DNA of 64,000 nucleotides from assembly GCA_016191225.1 (NCBI GenBank), contig JACPPC010000015.1:62001-126000 (forward strand). Reading direction: 5' to 3'. The notes under the pieces are model-generated. The model was not told where the DNA came from. It ran no database searches and worked only from the letters and a program-made list of their open reading frames with translations. The DNA comes from Gemmatimonadota bacterium (lineage in GTDB: Bacteria > Gemmatimonadota > Gemmatimonadetes > Gemmatimonadales > Gemmatimonadaceae). This document shows positions 1 through 8,221 of this stretch, in pieces (the stretch's first letter is position 1; every line of letters begins with the position of its first letter). The translations under genes and the position numbers were made by a program.

Positions 1-830
1 CGCTCGTCGTCAACGCCGACGACCTCGGCTTCACCCCCGGGGTGAATCGCGGGATCCTCGAGTGCGCCGCCGCGGGGACCGTCACCAGCGCCAGCGTGAT
101 GGTGAACACGCCGGGCTTCGACGACGCGATGGTCGGCGTGCGCGGCGTGAAGCTCGGCCTCGGCCTGCACCTGAACCTGATCGACGGCGATCCGCTCACC
201 GGCGCGTCGTCGCTCCGCGACCCAACAACGGGCGGATTCTGGCGATTCAGGGAGTTCCTCGCGCGGGCCAGCACGGGGCGCGTGCGCGCCGGCGACATCG
301 AGGCAGAGGCCGCGGCCCAGCTCGCGCGACTCCGTGCCGCGACCGGCCTCGCGCCGACGCACATCGACAGCCACCGCCACACGCACGTGCATCCGGTGGC
401 ATGGCCCGCGCTGCTCGCCGCCGCGCGTTACGCGGGAGTCCGTGTGGTGCGGGTGCCGCGCGAGCCCCTCGCCACCAACGCCGGCCGCGCCCGCGCGACC
501 CTCAGCAAGGTGCTCTTGGGCGTCGCCATGACCGGCGGGGCGTCACCCCGCTCCGCGGCCAAGGCGGGCTTCCGCTGCGCCGATCACTTCGTCGGCATCT
601 CGCCACAGGGCTCGGCGAGTTTCGAGGACGACGTCATCGCGATGCTCGCCGGTCTCAAGCCTGGCGTCACCGAGTTCATGGTGCATCCGGGGTACGTGGA
701 CGACGCGCTCAAGGCGCGGGATGGGTACCAGCTCGAGCGCGAGGTCGAGGTGCGGGCGCTCACTGGCGCCCGCGTGCGTGAGGCGATGCTGGCGCTGGGG
801 ACGCGGCTGGTCAGCTTCGCCGCGCGCTAG
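1..830 (+). CDS. YdjC/ChbG-family carbohydrate deacetylase (5' end missing)
   Basis: The gene is open at the left edge; the reading frame can be followed from base 3. The first visible residues, LVVNADDLGFTPGVNRGI, are the hallmark N-terminus of the YdjC/ChbG/HpnK family, metal-dependent deacetylases with a TIM-barrel-like fold that remove acetyl groups from oligosaccharides or hopanoid-linked sugars. The DD pair and the later HIDSHRHTHVHP and FMVHPGYVDD segments match the family's metal-binding Asp and His positions. About 275 residues are visible, close to full length, so only a few N-terminal residues are missing. The substrate cannot be told from sequence. HpnK-like function is possible, but no hopanoid gene is visible on this side. 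A GTG at 42 is in frame but lies inside the conserved motif, so it is not the start. Confidence 0.85.
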   Translation, partial: LVVNADDLGFTPGVNRGILECAAAGTVTSASVMVNTPGFDDAMVGVRGVKLGLGLHLNLIDGDPLTGASSLRDPTTGGFWRFREFLARASTGRVRAGDIEAEAAAQLARLRAATGLAPTHIDSHRHTHVHPVAWPALLAAARYAGVRVVRVPREPLATNAGRARATLSKVLLGVAMTGGASPRSAAKAGFRCADHFVGISPQGSASFEDDVIAMLAGLKPGVTEFMVHPGYVDDALKARDGYQLEREVEVRALTGARVREAMLALGTRLVSFAAR

Positions 831-884
831 CCGCGGGCCAATCCTCTCGACGACTGCGAGCGCGGTACGCAGGCGTCGAACGAG

Positions 885-1781
885 TCACGGGCACGGCGTT
901 GGCGCGGTGGACGGATTGGGCGTCGCAGTCATGATCTCATGCCCAGCGACGCTGGCGCGCAGCGGGCCAAACAGCGTCATGTCGATGTGACGGGTCTCGG
1001 ACTCCACCGGCGGGAGCAGCGGGCCGTATGGGATTTCACGAACGTCGGCGGTGCCGACGATCTCGAGCCTCACCCGCAGCAGCGTCCTGGCGCGGTGGAC
1101 GATGCGAAATCGCGTCCCGCAGACATACGTGACGTAGAAGCTGTTCGGCGTCGGCACGACCAATTCCGGTCGCTCAGCCGTGATGTACAGGAGCGCGCCG
1201 ATGGCGGTCACCTTGAGGGAATCGCTGGCGCTCTGATAGTTGAAGTTGTTCAAGAGGTTGGCGATACTCTGGGCGGCGTTCGTTGACGGGGGAACCGAAC
1301 CGTAGCCCAGGTCCGGCAGGTGACCACCGGAGTTGAAACCTTCGCCGCGCGCGAACACCTGAAACGAACGAGGGTCCATGGCGTCGGCGTTCGGTGCAGC
1401 GAACGCCAGCAAAGAGAGGATAGCCCAGCTGCGTACAAGCTCTGGACGGCTCGCGCGCTGCGCCACGGCCGTGAGCGAGTCCAGCAGGCGCTGGTCGCGG
1501 ATTGCGCGAGAGCTCGTCCACAGATAATCGAGACGAAGCTTGTTCGCCGGGATTCGGCCCCACGCCGCTCCGAGCGCCACCGGGCCGGAAACCGGGCAGA
1601 GGCGAATGGCGTGCTCTGCCTCCAGCGCGAGGCCGGTCGGGGTGCCCGTGGTCAGTGCGCTCGCCCATGCTGCGCAGCGGGAGTCTTCCTGCGCGGGCAA
1701 GGCGGTGACGCTGGTCCCGGCGAGAACTGCAGCACCGAGAGTCACGAACCCACAACGTGAAGTGTACGATGCCATTCTCAT
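885..1781 (-). CDS. Exported protein of unknown function
   Basis: This is a 298-residue protein with an N-terminal signal sequence (MRMASYTSRCGF, then a hydrophobic run ending at ALPAQ), so it is probably periplasmic or secreted. The start at 1781 is chosen because its ATG overlaps the TGA of the upstream gene as ATGA, a typical translational-coupling junction; an earlier in-frame ATG at 1817 would lie inside that gene. The mature part has two cysteines near residues 30-50 and a late cysteine in a strand-rich C-terminal half. No catalytic motif or family was recognised. Being second in a two-gene operon with a larger exported protein suggests a shared envelope role, which is inference only. 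Confidence 0.6.
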   Translation of the reverse strand: MRMASYTSRCGFVTLGAAVLAGTSVTALPAQEDSRCAAWASALTTGTPTGLALEAEHAIRLCPVSGPVALGAAWGRIPANKLRLDYLWTSSRAIRDQRLLDSLTAVAQRASRPELVRSWAILSLLAFAAPNADAMDPRSFQVFARGEGFNSGGHLPDLGYGSVPPSTNAAQSIANLLNNFNYQSASDSLKVTAIGALLYITAERPELVVPTPNSFYVTYVCGTRFRIVHRARTLLRVRLEIVGTADVREIPYGPLLPPVESETRHIDMTLFGPLRASVAGHEIMTATPNPSTAPTPCP

Positions 1782-3421
1782 GGGAAGAACCTCAGCCCTG
1801 CGCTGGTAGCACCGCACGGGATTTGAAGAGGGTTGCGCGGACTCTGGGGCAGGTCCGTACTAGCCGCCTCAAGGGCGGCTCGCGCTTTCACCGCGTTGGT
1901 CATGGCCACCAAATCCTCGTTCGCCTTGGCACCCTGCACGTACCGCTCGAAGATCGGCAGGGCGAGCGAGTCCATCGCGTCGCGGAAGATCCGTGTGTGC
2001 GAGTCAACCTGCGAGGCGGGATGCGTCCCCTCGTGCTCTTCGACCTTCAGGAGGAGCGGATACGCTTCGAGGATTGCACGCGTGCAGTAGTTCAGGGGCC
2101 CGGGCGGCTGGTCGTGCAGTAACATGTAAATGCTTCCCGGTGCAAGCGCAACGTCGTTGATCCACACCGTATCGCGAATGATCTGGAACGGGGCGAGGCC
2201 GATGGCCAGGCCTCTGTTCGGTCCCGAGGCCACAGTGTAGAGACAGGTCGGCGCGACCGCGACGCACGGATTGGTTGCCAATTGTCGCCTGGCAGCTCCA
2301 ATGTCGTCCCGCTTCACGACCGTGTCCGGCAACTCCGGATTCGGTGGCCCGACCGTCACTGGATCGGGTGCCGCCGTCGGGAAGTGATACGATGGAAAGA
2401 GCAACCACGGTCGCGGCAGGACCCTGGCGTCCACCGAAACCGAATCGCGCACGCCGCCCAGTTGGGCGCGCACCGTGATCCTCCCGGAGAGCACCAAGGG
2501 CCCCTGCCAATGGTCCCCGGAAGACGCATCGACAATGCTCGAGTCGACAAGGTCCGGGCTCGAGAAGCGCCACACAATGCCCGTCGGCGGCACGCTTCCA
2601 CTCGTCGCCGCCACCGCGCAACCGGCGATCGAGGTGCGCGTGACCTGAATGACTCCGGACACCGTTGAGTCGCACGTCAGTCTCAACAGCGCCTGCTGCG
2701 GCGCCACCGTCACCGAATAGCTGGCATGTACGTACAGATCCGGCACCGTCGACCCGACGTAACCCCGAAAGTGCATCGGGCCGGGCGGCGTGATGTCCAC
2801 CCGGAACAGGGCCGAGTCCGCCGTCGCCACCTCCAGCGAACCCGTCACGCCAAACGTCAGGCTGTCCGCGCCGCAATCCTCCGGATCGATCAGCTGCATC
2901 GGCGTTCGCTTGATCACGGTTCCCGTGCGCCCATAGCCGACCAGCTCGCCGTAGACGCCGGAGCAATGCAGGTAGCCGCTCGAGGTCGCGTCGAACCGCC
3001 CGACACCATTCGGGAACGTCAGCGACAGCGGCGCCCATTGACCCTCCGCCTCGGAGAACCATGACCCGATGTAGAGTCGCGGCGACGTGTCGGGCACAAG
3101 CGAGTAACTCGGACCCTCCGTGCAGCCGCTCCAGCCCGCGTCGGCATAGCTCGTGGTGCACAGACCGATCTCCGGCACCACGAACTTGAGCGTCGGCGAC
3201 CCCGCCGCGATGATCCGCCTGAGGCTTGCCGACTCCGCCTGCGTCAGCCCGCCATCCGCCAATCGCTGCCGCGCGTTCGTTGTTGCGCGGACCGCGCGCG
3301 CTGGATCGGCGCAGGTGGCGGATACGGCGGCGGCGGCGATCAGCGCCGCCAGAAGGAGGAGGCGACGGCTTGGCCCGCCTGCGGCAGGGGACCAAGGCAC
3401 CCGAATGCGATTGAGGTACAC
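1778..3421 (-). CDS. Large exported protein with HEGTH motif, function unknown
   Basis: This is a 547-residue protein beginning with GTG. The N-terminus carries a basic stretch and a long hydrophobic segment (RRLLLLAALIAAAAVSATC), so it is exported and possibly lipid-anchored at that cysteine, although the lipobox is poor. A second in-frame GTG at 3400 would give a shorter, cleaner signal peptide. The middle (about residues 230-330) is strand-rich with paired cysteines and resembles bacterial Ig-like repeats. Near residue 463 it has HEGTH, which fits the HExxH zinc-protease pattern, followed by a helical C-terminus. No overall family was recognised. The motif may be fortuitous, so peptidase activity is only a possibility. 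It is the first gene of a two-gene operon, overlapping the next gene by four bases. Confidence 0.6.
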   Translation of the reverse strand: MYLNRIRVPWSPAAGGPSRRLLLLAALIAAAAVSATCADPARAVRATTNARQRLADGGLTQAESASLRRIIAAGSPTLKFVVPEIGLCTTSYADAGWSGCTEGPSYSLVPDTSPRLYIGSWFSEAEGQWAPLSLTFPNGVGRFDATSSGYLHCSGVYGELVGYGRTGTVIKRTPMQLIDPEDCGADSLTFGVTGSLEVATADSALFRVDITPPGPMHFRGYVGSTVPDLYVHASYSVTVAPQQALLRLTCDSTVSGVIQVTRTSIAGCAVAATSGSVPPTGIVWRFSSPDLVDSSIVDASSGDHWQGPLVLSGRITVRAQLGGVRDSVSVDARVLPRPWLLFPSYHFPTAAPDPVTVGPPNPELPDTVVKRDDIGAARRQLATNPCVAVAPTCLYTVASGPNRGLAIGLAPFQIIRDTVWINDVALAPGSIYMLLHDQPPGPLNYCTRAILEAYPLLLKVEEHEGTHPASQVDSHTRIFRDAMDSLALPIFERYVQGAKANEDLVAMTNAVKARAALEAASTDLPQSPRNPLQIPCGATSAGLRFFP

Positions 3422-3516
3422 GCGACGCTCACAATTGCGCGGGTCGTCAAGACCCTCGGTCGCGAAGCTCCGTTGCCTCGCACGCGGGTCCGGTTCACCA
3501 CCCGCTCGCCTGAGTT

Positions 3517-3543
3517 AGCATACACCACGGGGGGGAGTGTCAA
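3517..3543 (-). promoter_or_regulatory. Candidate sigma70-type promoter
   Basis: On the minus strand a perfect TTGACA (3543-3538) is followed after 15 bases by TATGCT (3522-3517). The spacing is short, but this patch is clearly less GC-rich than its surroundings and lies in the only gap upstream of the two-gene exported-protein operon, about 95 bases before its GTG start. It lies beyond the end of kynA, so it would drive only the two exported-protein genes. Confidence 0.45.
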
Positions 3544-3559
3544 CTCCCTTCAGTACGAT

Positions 3560-4309
3560 TCATCCCGCCCCGTACACCTTCGCGCGCACCGCCCACAGCG
3601 CCGGGAAGAACCGCTGGTTCACCGTCCGCTGCAGGTACTTCGCGCCGAGCGTCCCCCCGGTGCCCCCCGTCATCGGCCCGATGATCCGCTCCACCAGCTG
3701 CACGTGCAGGAAGCGCCACTTCGCGAACCCCTGCTCGTATTCGAGCAGCTCTTCGGCCAGCATGAACAGCGGCGTCGTTTCCTTGGTCGCGTACACCCCC
3801 TCCAGCGTCACGCCGGCCTTGGCCAGCATCGCCTCGTACAGCGCCTGCAGTGTCGGCCGGTCGAGGGCGCGCTGCACCAGCGCCGGAATCGGCCCGTGCT
3901 CCGACAGCGCCTGCACGAAGTGGGCTTCGCGCATCCCGCTCGTCGCCTCGATCGCGCGGAACTGCTCGCTCTGCGAACCGCTCGACGTGCCGAGGTAGCC
4001 GCGGAACTCGGCGAACCGCTGCGGCGGCAGCGTGTCGAGCGCCGTCAGCGACTGCGACACGATCCCCATCAGCCCATTGAGCCGCTTGAGCGATCCCAGC
4101 GAGGCGAGGGCATCGGCCGCCGTCATGTGCGCGACCAGCTGGTCGAGCTCGTGCAGGATCACCTTGAACCAGAGCTCGCTCGCCTGGTGCACGATGATGA
4201 ACAGCAGCTCGTCAGGGTGTGTGGGAGTGGAGCGCGTCTGCTGCAGCGCCAGCAGCTCCTTGAGCCGCAGGTACGACGGGTAGGTGACGCCGCCTTCGGA
4301 GTCGCTCAC
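3560..4309 (-). CDS. kynA: Tryptophan 2,3-dioxygenase
   Basis: This cytoplasmic haem enzyme opens the indole ring of L-tryptophan to N-formylkynurenine, the first step of the kynurenine pathway. The 249-residue sequence shows the family hallmarks: the N-terminal YPSYLRLKELL, the HQASELWFK helix with the distal histidine, FAEFRGYLGTSSGSQSEQFR with the carboxylate-binding arginine, the proximal haem-ligand histidine in WRFLHVQLVERIIG, and the glycine-rich GTGGTLGAKYL loop near the C-terminus. Length is slightly below the usual 260-290. It is the third gene of a leftward operon, 28 bases after bshB1. No kynureninase or formamidase gene is visible nearby, so the rest of the pathway must lie elsewhere. 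Confidence 0.96.
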   Translation of the reverse strand: MSDSEGGVTYPSYLRLKELLALQQTRSTPTHPDELLFIIVHQASELWFKVILHELDQLVAHMTAADALASLGSLKRLNGLMGIVSQSLTALDTLPPQRFAEFRGYLGTSSGSQSEQFRAIEATSGMREAHFVQALSEHGPIPALVQRALDRPTLQALYEAMLAKAGVTLEGVYATKETTPLFMLAEELLEYEQGFAKWRFLHVQLVERIIGPMTGGTGGTLGAKYLQRTVNQRFFPALWAVRAKVYGAG

Positions 4310-4337
4310 GAATGGTCCTCGTGTGGCCGTGGGAACA

Positions 4338-5066
4338 TCAGAACGTGCTGACGTCGAGCGACGCCACGTCCTCGACGCGCACCGTCTCGCTCGTCCAGTA
4401 CGGCTCGCCGTATCGCGCCCGGATCAGCGAACCGTAATGAGCCGCCTGGTGCCGGATCACGTCGTACAGCGATTCGCCGGTGGGATACACCTCCCCCGCC
4501 TGCGTCAGCCCGTCGAACTGCGACGCGTAGCACTTGATCGCCTCGAGCTTGCGCTCGAACTGCTCCGAGATATCCACCACGAAGGTCGGCTTGCCGTCGA
4601 ACTCGCGGTGGGTGAGCGCATGGATCACCTTGAGCGGCCGGTGGGCCGGCGCGTCGGGCGCCACCCTCGCCAGTCCCGCCACGAAGCAGGCGTCGCGCAC
4701 CAGCTCCGCCGCCACCCGATGGTCCGGATGCCGGCCCCCGATCGCCGGCGCGATCACGATCCGCGGTCGCAGTCGCCGGATCGCCACCGCCAGCTGGGCC
4801 CGTGTCTCCGGCGTGTTCACGATCCCCGCATCGGGGAATCCGAGCGTCTCGCGCGAGACCACGCCGAGCACCGTCGCTCCCGCCGCCGCCTCCGCCGCGC
4901 GAATGTCGGCGCTGCCGCGCGTTCCGGTCTCGCCCGCCGTCAGGTCGATGATCGCCGTCGTCCGCCCATGGTCGCGCGCCGCGAGCAGCGCCCCGCCGCA
5001 GTTGAGCTCCACGTCGTCGCGGTGGGCCGCGATCGCCAGCACGTCGACACCCTTCGCCTCAGCCAT
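4338..5066 (-). CDS. bshB1: BshB1-type N-acetylglucosaminyl-malate deacetylase (bacillithiol pathway)
   Basis: This is a 242-residue PIG-L/LmbE-family zinc deacetylase. The motifs LTAGETGTRG, a GGRHPDH metal site around residue 130 and the C-terminal YPTGESLYDVIRHQAAHYGSLIR followed by RYGEPYWTSE match the BshB1 subfamily, which deacetylates GlcNAc-malate in bacillithiol synthesis. The first metal motif reads AHRDDVE where AHPDD is usual; the histidine and both aspartates remain, so activity is probably kept. The ATG at 5066 overlaps the end of the pucC-like gene by eight bases, and kynA follows after 28 bases, so the three are co-transcribed. Neither bshA nor bshC is in the window, so bacillithiol production by this organism is inferred, not shown. 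Confidence 0.88.
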   Translation of the reverse strand: MAEAKGVDVLAIAAHRDDVELNCGGALLAARDHGRTTAIIDLTAGETGTRGSADIRAAEAAAGATVLGVVSRETLGFPDAGIVNTPETRAQLAVAIRRLRPRIVIAPAIGGRHPDHRVAAELVRDACFVAGLARVAPDAPAHRPLKVIHALTHREFDGKPTFVVDISEQFERKLEAIKCYASQFDGLTQAGEVYPTGESLYDVIRHQAAHYGSLIRARYGEPYWTSETVRVEDVASLDVSTF

Positions 5067-6345
5067 GCGCCAGCTCCACCACCGGGGCGCCCTCGGGGGC
5101 GCCGGACCGCACCGCGAACACCGCCGCCACCGTGAACACCAGCGCCTCGCCGGCCAGCACGGTCACGTACGCCGCCGTCGGCGAGCCCAGCAGCGAGCGC
5201 GCGATGTCGAAGGCGCCGGCGCCGAGCAGGCCGGCCATCCCCATCGCCATCGCCTCCACCGCGCCATACACCCCCATCCGCAGCCCCGACCGGCCGTCCA
5301 CGTGCGCGGCGCCGAGCTCCATCATCGTCGTCAGCGCCCCGATGCAGAAGATCCCGTTGCCGATGCCGAGCCCGACGACGGCCAGTTTCGCCAGCGGGAG
5401 TCCCCCCGCCGTGGGCGACAGCGCGATCAGGACGAAGAAGGCCGCGCTCAGCGCGCATCCCGCGCTCGCCCACCGGCTGGCCGTGCGCGACCGTGCCGCG
5501 AACGCCGCCGTGACGATCATGCCCAGCAACATCCCGCCGCGGTGCATGCTCGAGATGCGCGTCGACTCCGCCGGCGTCGCCCCGAAGGCGATCCCGGTGA
5601 ACGGCTCGAGAATCAGGTCCTGCGCGCTGTACGCCAACATCGAGAGGAACATGAACCAGCAGAAGGCCCGCGCCTCGGAATCGGCCAGCACCGCCCGCAG
5701 CGCGCTGCGAAAGTCGGTCCCGCTCCGCTCGCGCACCCGTCGCGCACCGGCCCGCGGGCCGCGCTCGATCCCGCGCACCGCCAGCACCGTCACCGCGCAG
5801 GCGATCGCCCCCACCGCCGCCGTCGCCTCCACCAGTCGCGCCCACGTGAACGGTGCGATCAGCCGGCTCGCGACCGCCGTCGTCACGATGAACCCCGCGA
5901 TCATCACCACCAGCACCAGCGCCGCCGCCCGCGGCCGCCGCTCCGGCGAGACCCGCTCGGCGAGGATCGCGAACAACGGGGTCCCCGCCGCGCTCACCCC
6001 CGCCCCCACGCCAAGGAAGCTCAGCGTCGCCACCACGAGCCCCAGCGTGCGGTCGGTCGCGATCCACGCCGCCCCCGCCGCCGCGCCCGTGCCGCACACC
6101 GCGAGCAGCACCATGCCCCCCACGATCCACTGCTCGCGCCGACCGGCGCGGTCGGAGCCGTGGCCAAAACTCGGCCGCAGCGCGAACTGGATCGCGAAGT
6201 GCAGCGCCACCAGCAGCCCCGGCACCACCGCCGGCAGCGCCAGCTCCACGATCATCACCCGGTTCACGATCGACGTCAGCATCACCACCACTCCCCCGAT
6301 CGACGCCTGCACCAGCCCCAGCCGCACGATCCGCGGCCACGACAT
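5059..6345 (-). CDS. PucC/LhaA-family (BCD) major facilitator transporter
   Basis: This is a 428-residue membrane protein with about twelve predicted membrane segments. Its start (SWPRIVRLGLVQASIGGVVV, then NRVMIVELALPAVVPGLLVALH), the internal AYSAQDLILEPFTG and the late GLGIGNGIFCIGALTTMMEL are hallmarks of the PucC/LhaA/BCD family, which in phototrophs helps assemble light-harvesting complexes or handles bacteriochlorophyll. The start at 6345 gives the family's normal length; an open extension upstream to 6576 is low-complexity and unlike the family. No bch, puf, crt or acsF gene lies nearby, so a role in phototrophy is not supported locally and transport of another tetrapyrrole or hydrophobic compound is possible. 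It heads an operon with bshB1 and kynA. Confidence 0.85.
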   Translation of the reverse strand: MSWPRIVRLGLVQASIGGVVVMLTSIVNRVMIVELALPAVVPGLLVALHFAIQFALRPSFGHGSDRAGRREQWIVGGMVLLAVCGTGAAAGAAWIATDRTLGLVVATLSFLGVGAGVSAAGTPLFAILAERVSPERRPRAAALVLVVMIAGFIVTTAVASRLIAPFTWARLVEATAAVGAIACAVTVLAVRGIERGPRAGARRVRERSGTDFRSALRAVLADSEARAFCWFMFLSMLAYSAQDLILEPFTGIAFGATPAESTRISSMHRGGMLLGMIVTAAFAARSRTASRWASAGCALSAAFFVLIALSPTAGGLPLAKLAVVGLGIGNGIFCIGALTTMMELGAAHVDGRSGLRMGVYGAVEAMAMGMAGLLGAGAFDIARSLLGSPTAAYVTVLAGEALVFTVAAVFAVRSGAPEGAPVVELAHG

Positions 6346-6576
6346 GCTGGCGATCTCGGGAGTGGAGCGATCGGTCGCGTTGAACTCGGGCACTCGAACC
6401 TGGACGTCGGGCGTGGGGTTTGCGGGCCGCTCCGTGGCGCGCCGGGACCTGGCCGCCGCGGCGGGCTCCGCGCGGCGCCCCTCAATTTGCATCGTGGGAC
6501 GGTCTCGGCGCGCCTGCCGCGTTTCAGCGCAGGCGGCCCCCGCCGACCCGCCCTGGCGCCACTGGGCCGCCGGCAC

Positions 6577-6600
6577 GGGCGCGCCGGTTGCGGCGCGCCC
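6577..6600. repeat. Perfect 9-bp inverted repeat between divergent genes
   Basis: GGGCGCGCC (6577-6585) and its complement GGCGCGCCC (6592-6600) are separated by six bases. The repeat sits in the 277-base gap between the leftward pucC-like operon and the rightward lipoprotein gene, 22 bases before the latter's ATG. It could be an operator or an mRNA hairpin in the lipoprotein leader. I see no clear promoter hexamers in the rest of this gap. Confidence 0.4.
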
Positions 6601-6622
6601 CGGGGGTGCCCACCTTCAACGC

Positions 6623-7390
6623 ATGATCGGGCCGGGACGGATACGGTGGCCGGGAACGGTCGGCGTGCTGGCATTCGCGCTGGCCGCGGGCGGTTGCGCC
6701 TGGGTGGGCCGTCGCGGCGGCACGCGCGAGCTGTCGATGGCCGAGCTCGCCGCCCACGGCGACGTCGCCGCGCTCGCCCGCATGGGCTCGCTCCGCACCG
6801 CGCGCTTCGCCTCCGGCCAGCGCGAAATCCGCGTCTGGTTCGTGATGGCCACCGGCGCCCCCGACCTGCTGCTCCGCGTCGCCAGCGCCGGCGAGAAGCG
6901 AAAGGCCACCGGCGAGATCTGGGCGTGGTGGGTCCTCCCCTCGGGAGACGGCGACCGCCGCCTGGCCGCCGAGCGCGAGGACGCCAACGATCGCACGCGC
7001 GACTCGGTGCGCGCGGTCTGGCGCTGCACGAGCGTCGAGAGTGCCGGCGGGCACGAGGCCTGCCGGTTGCAGCTCAAGGCCGAGCCCGAGTGGGGGGTGG
7101 TGCTGGCGCAGCTCGACTCGCTGCGCGCCTTCACCCTCCCCGACCAGGACTCGCTCCCTCCACCAGACAACGCCCTCCGCGCCGCCACCGAGCGCCGGCC
7201 GAGCGAGAACCTGATGATGACCGTCGAGGCCCTCGACGGCGCGGTGTATCGCACCTACTCGTACTCGAATCCCCGTTCGCTTCCCAGCAGCGAAGCCCAG
7301 CGCGCCGCGGCGATCGTCGACATGGTCGCGGGCCTTGCCGCCCGTGCCCGCCGGGTGCCGGCACGACTCGCCGCGCCCGCCAAGCCCTGA
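6623..7390 (+). CDS. Predicted lipoprotein, function unknown
   Basis: This 255-residue protein starts with a lipoprotein signal: a basic n-region (GPGRIRWPG), the hydrophobic run VGVLAFALAAGG and the lipobox cysteine in AGGC at residue 25. The mature part is an alpha/beta mixture containing two further cysteines (WRCTSVESAGGHEACRL) that could form a disulfide in the periplasm. No family was recognised. The ATG at 6623 is chosen because it places the signal peptide correctly, though the frame is open far upstream. It is followed 21 bases later by a membrane-protein gene on the same strand, probably in one transcript. It is transcribed away from the pucC-like operon. Confidence 0.6.
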   Translation: MIGPGRIRWPGTVGVLAFALAAGGCAWVGRRGGTRELSMAELAAHGDVAALARMGSLRTARFASGQREIRVWFVMATGAPDLLLRVASAGEKRKATGEIWAWWVLPSGDGDRRLAAEREDANDRTRDSVRAVWRCTSVESAGGHEACRLQLKAEPEWGVVLAQLDSLRAFTLPDQDSLPPPDNALRAATERRPSENLMMTVEALDGAVYRTYSYSNPRSLPSSEAQRAAAIVDMVAGLAARARRVPARLAAPAKP

Positions 7391-7411
7391 CCGCCGGTCC
7401 TTCGCATTCGC

Positions 7412-8164
7412 ATGACGCCGGCCGCTGAGGCCCGCGGCCTGCCGCGCCCCGGCGACCCATGGCTGGGCCTCGCCGTCGCCGGCTGGATCGCCGCTGGCCT
7501 CCGGCTCGATGCCGGCGCCTCGGTCGCGGTGCAGCGGGTCGTCGGCGCCGCCACCTGGGCGCTCCTCGTCGCCGCCCTCGTGCGCGAGCGGCCCATGCAG
7601 CGCGTGCAGGTGCTCGTCGCCCTCGCCCTCGCGACCCTCGGCGAGTACGCCCTCTCGCCCGGGCTCGGCCTCTACGTCTATCGTCTGCACGACGTGCCGA
7701 GCTTCGTCCCGCCGGGCCACGGGCTCGTCTACCTCGCCGCGCTCAACCTCGGGCGATCGGTGCTCACCGGGAGGGCGGGGAAGGGCGTGCTGGTCGCGAC
7801 CATGGCCGGGCTCGCCGCCTGGTCGGTGTGGGGCGTGACGGTTGCGCCGCGCCAGGACCTGCTCGGCCTCGTGCTCTTCGCCGCCTTTGCCGGCTTCGTC
7901 TGGCGCGGCGGGTCGCCGCGCGTCTACGTCGCTTGCGCGCTCCTCTGCACCTGGCTCGAGCTGATCGGCACCTCGCTCGGCAACTGGGCCTGGGCCTCCG
8001 GCGCCGGTCCGTTCACGGTCGGCAACCCGCCGAGCGGGATTCCCGGCGCCTACTGCGTGATCGACGTCGTGGCGCTCTCGGCCGGGACGACGCTGGCGCG
8101 CTGGTGGGAGCAGCGGGGGGGGATTTCGCTCGACGTGCGGATCGCGGCGCGGGAGGAGACGTAG
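7412..8164 (+). CDS. Polytopic membrane protein of unknown function
   Basis: This is a 250-residue integral membrane protein with about seven to eight hydrophobic segments. Short motifs look conserved and lie at membrane edges: YRLHDVPSFVPPGHGLVYL around residue 90 and GNPPSGIPGAYCVIDVVAL near the C-terminus, each rich in Pro/Gly with possible ligand-binding His, Tyr and Cys. They suggest a small-molecule or lipid enzyme or carrier, but I cannot name the family. It lies 21 bases downstream of the lipoprotein gene and is likely co-transcribed. The next gene is on the opposite strand and ends at 8222, so the two converge with a 57-base gap. Confidence 0.65.
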   Translation: MTPAAEARGLPRPGDPWLGLAVAGWIAAGLRLDAGASVAVQRVVGAATWALLVAALVRERPMQRVQVLVALALATLGEYALSPGLGLYVYRLHDVPSFVPPGHGLVYLAALNLGRSVLTGRAGKGVLVATMAGLAAWSVWGVTVAPRQDLLGLVLFAAFAGFVWRGGSPRVYVACALLCTWLELIGTSLGNWAWASGAGPFTVGNPPSGIPGAYCVIDVVALSAGTTLARWWEQRGGISLDVRIAAREET

Positions 8165-8221
8165 CGGGCGCCGCGGGAGCAGCCGAACCGCGCGCGGCAG
8201 GCGACCTCGCCCGGGGCGGCG

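Noticed and set aside
6346..6576. N-terminal extension of the pucC-like protein
   Set aside because: The extra 77 residues are low-complexity Arg/Ala-rich; the start at 6345 gives the normal 428 residues and the conserved first helix.
4534..6622. Long plus-strand frames opposite bshB1 and the pucC-like gene
   Set aside because: They mirror the real minus-strand genes. Only the part from 6623 on, with a lipoprotein signal, is a gene.
5059..8164. A photosynthesis gene cluster around the PucC homolog
   Set aside because: Neighbours are bshB1, kynA, a lipoprotein and an unknown membrane protein. No bch, puf, crt or acsF gene is seen.
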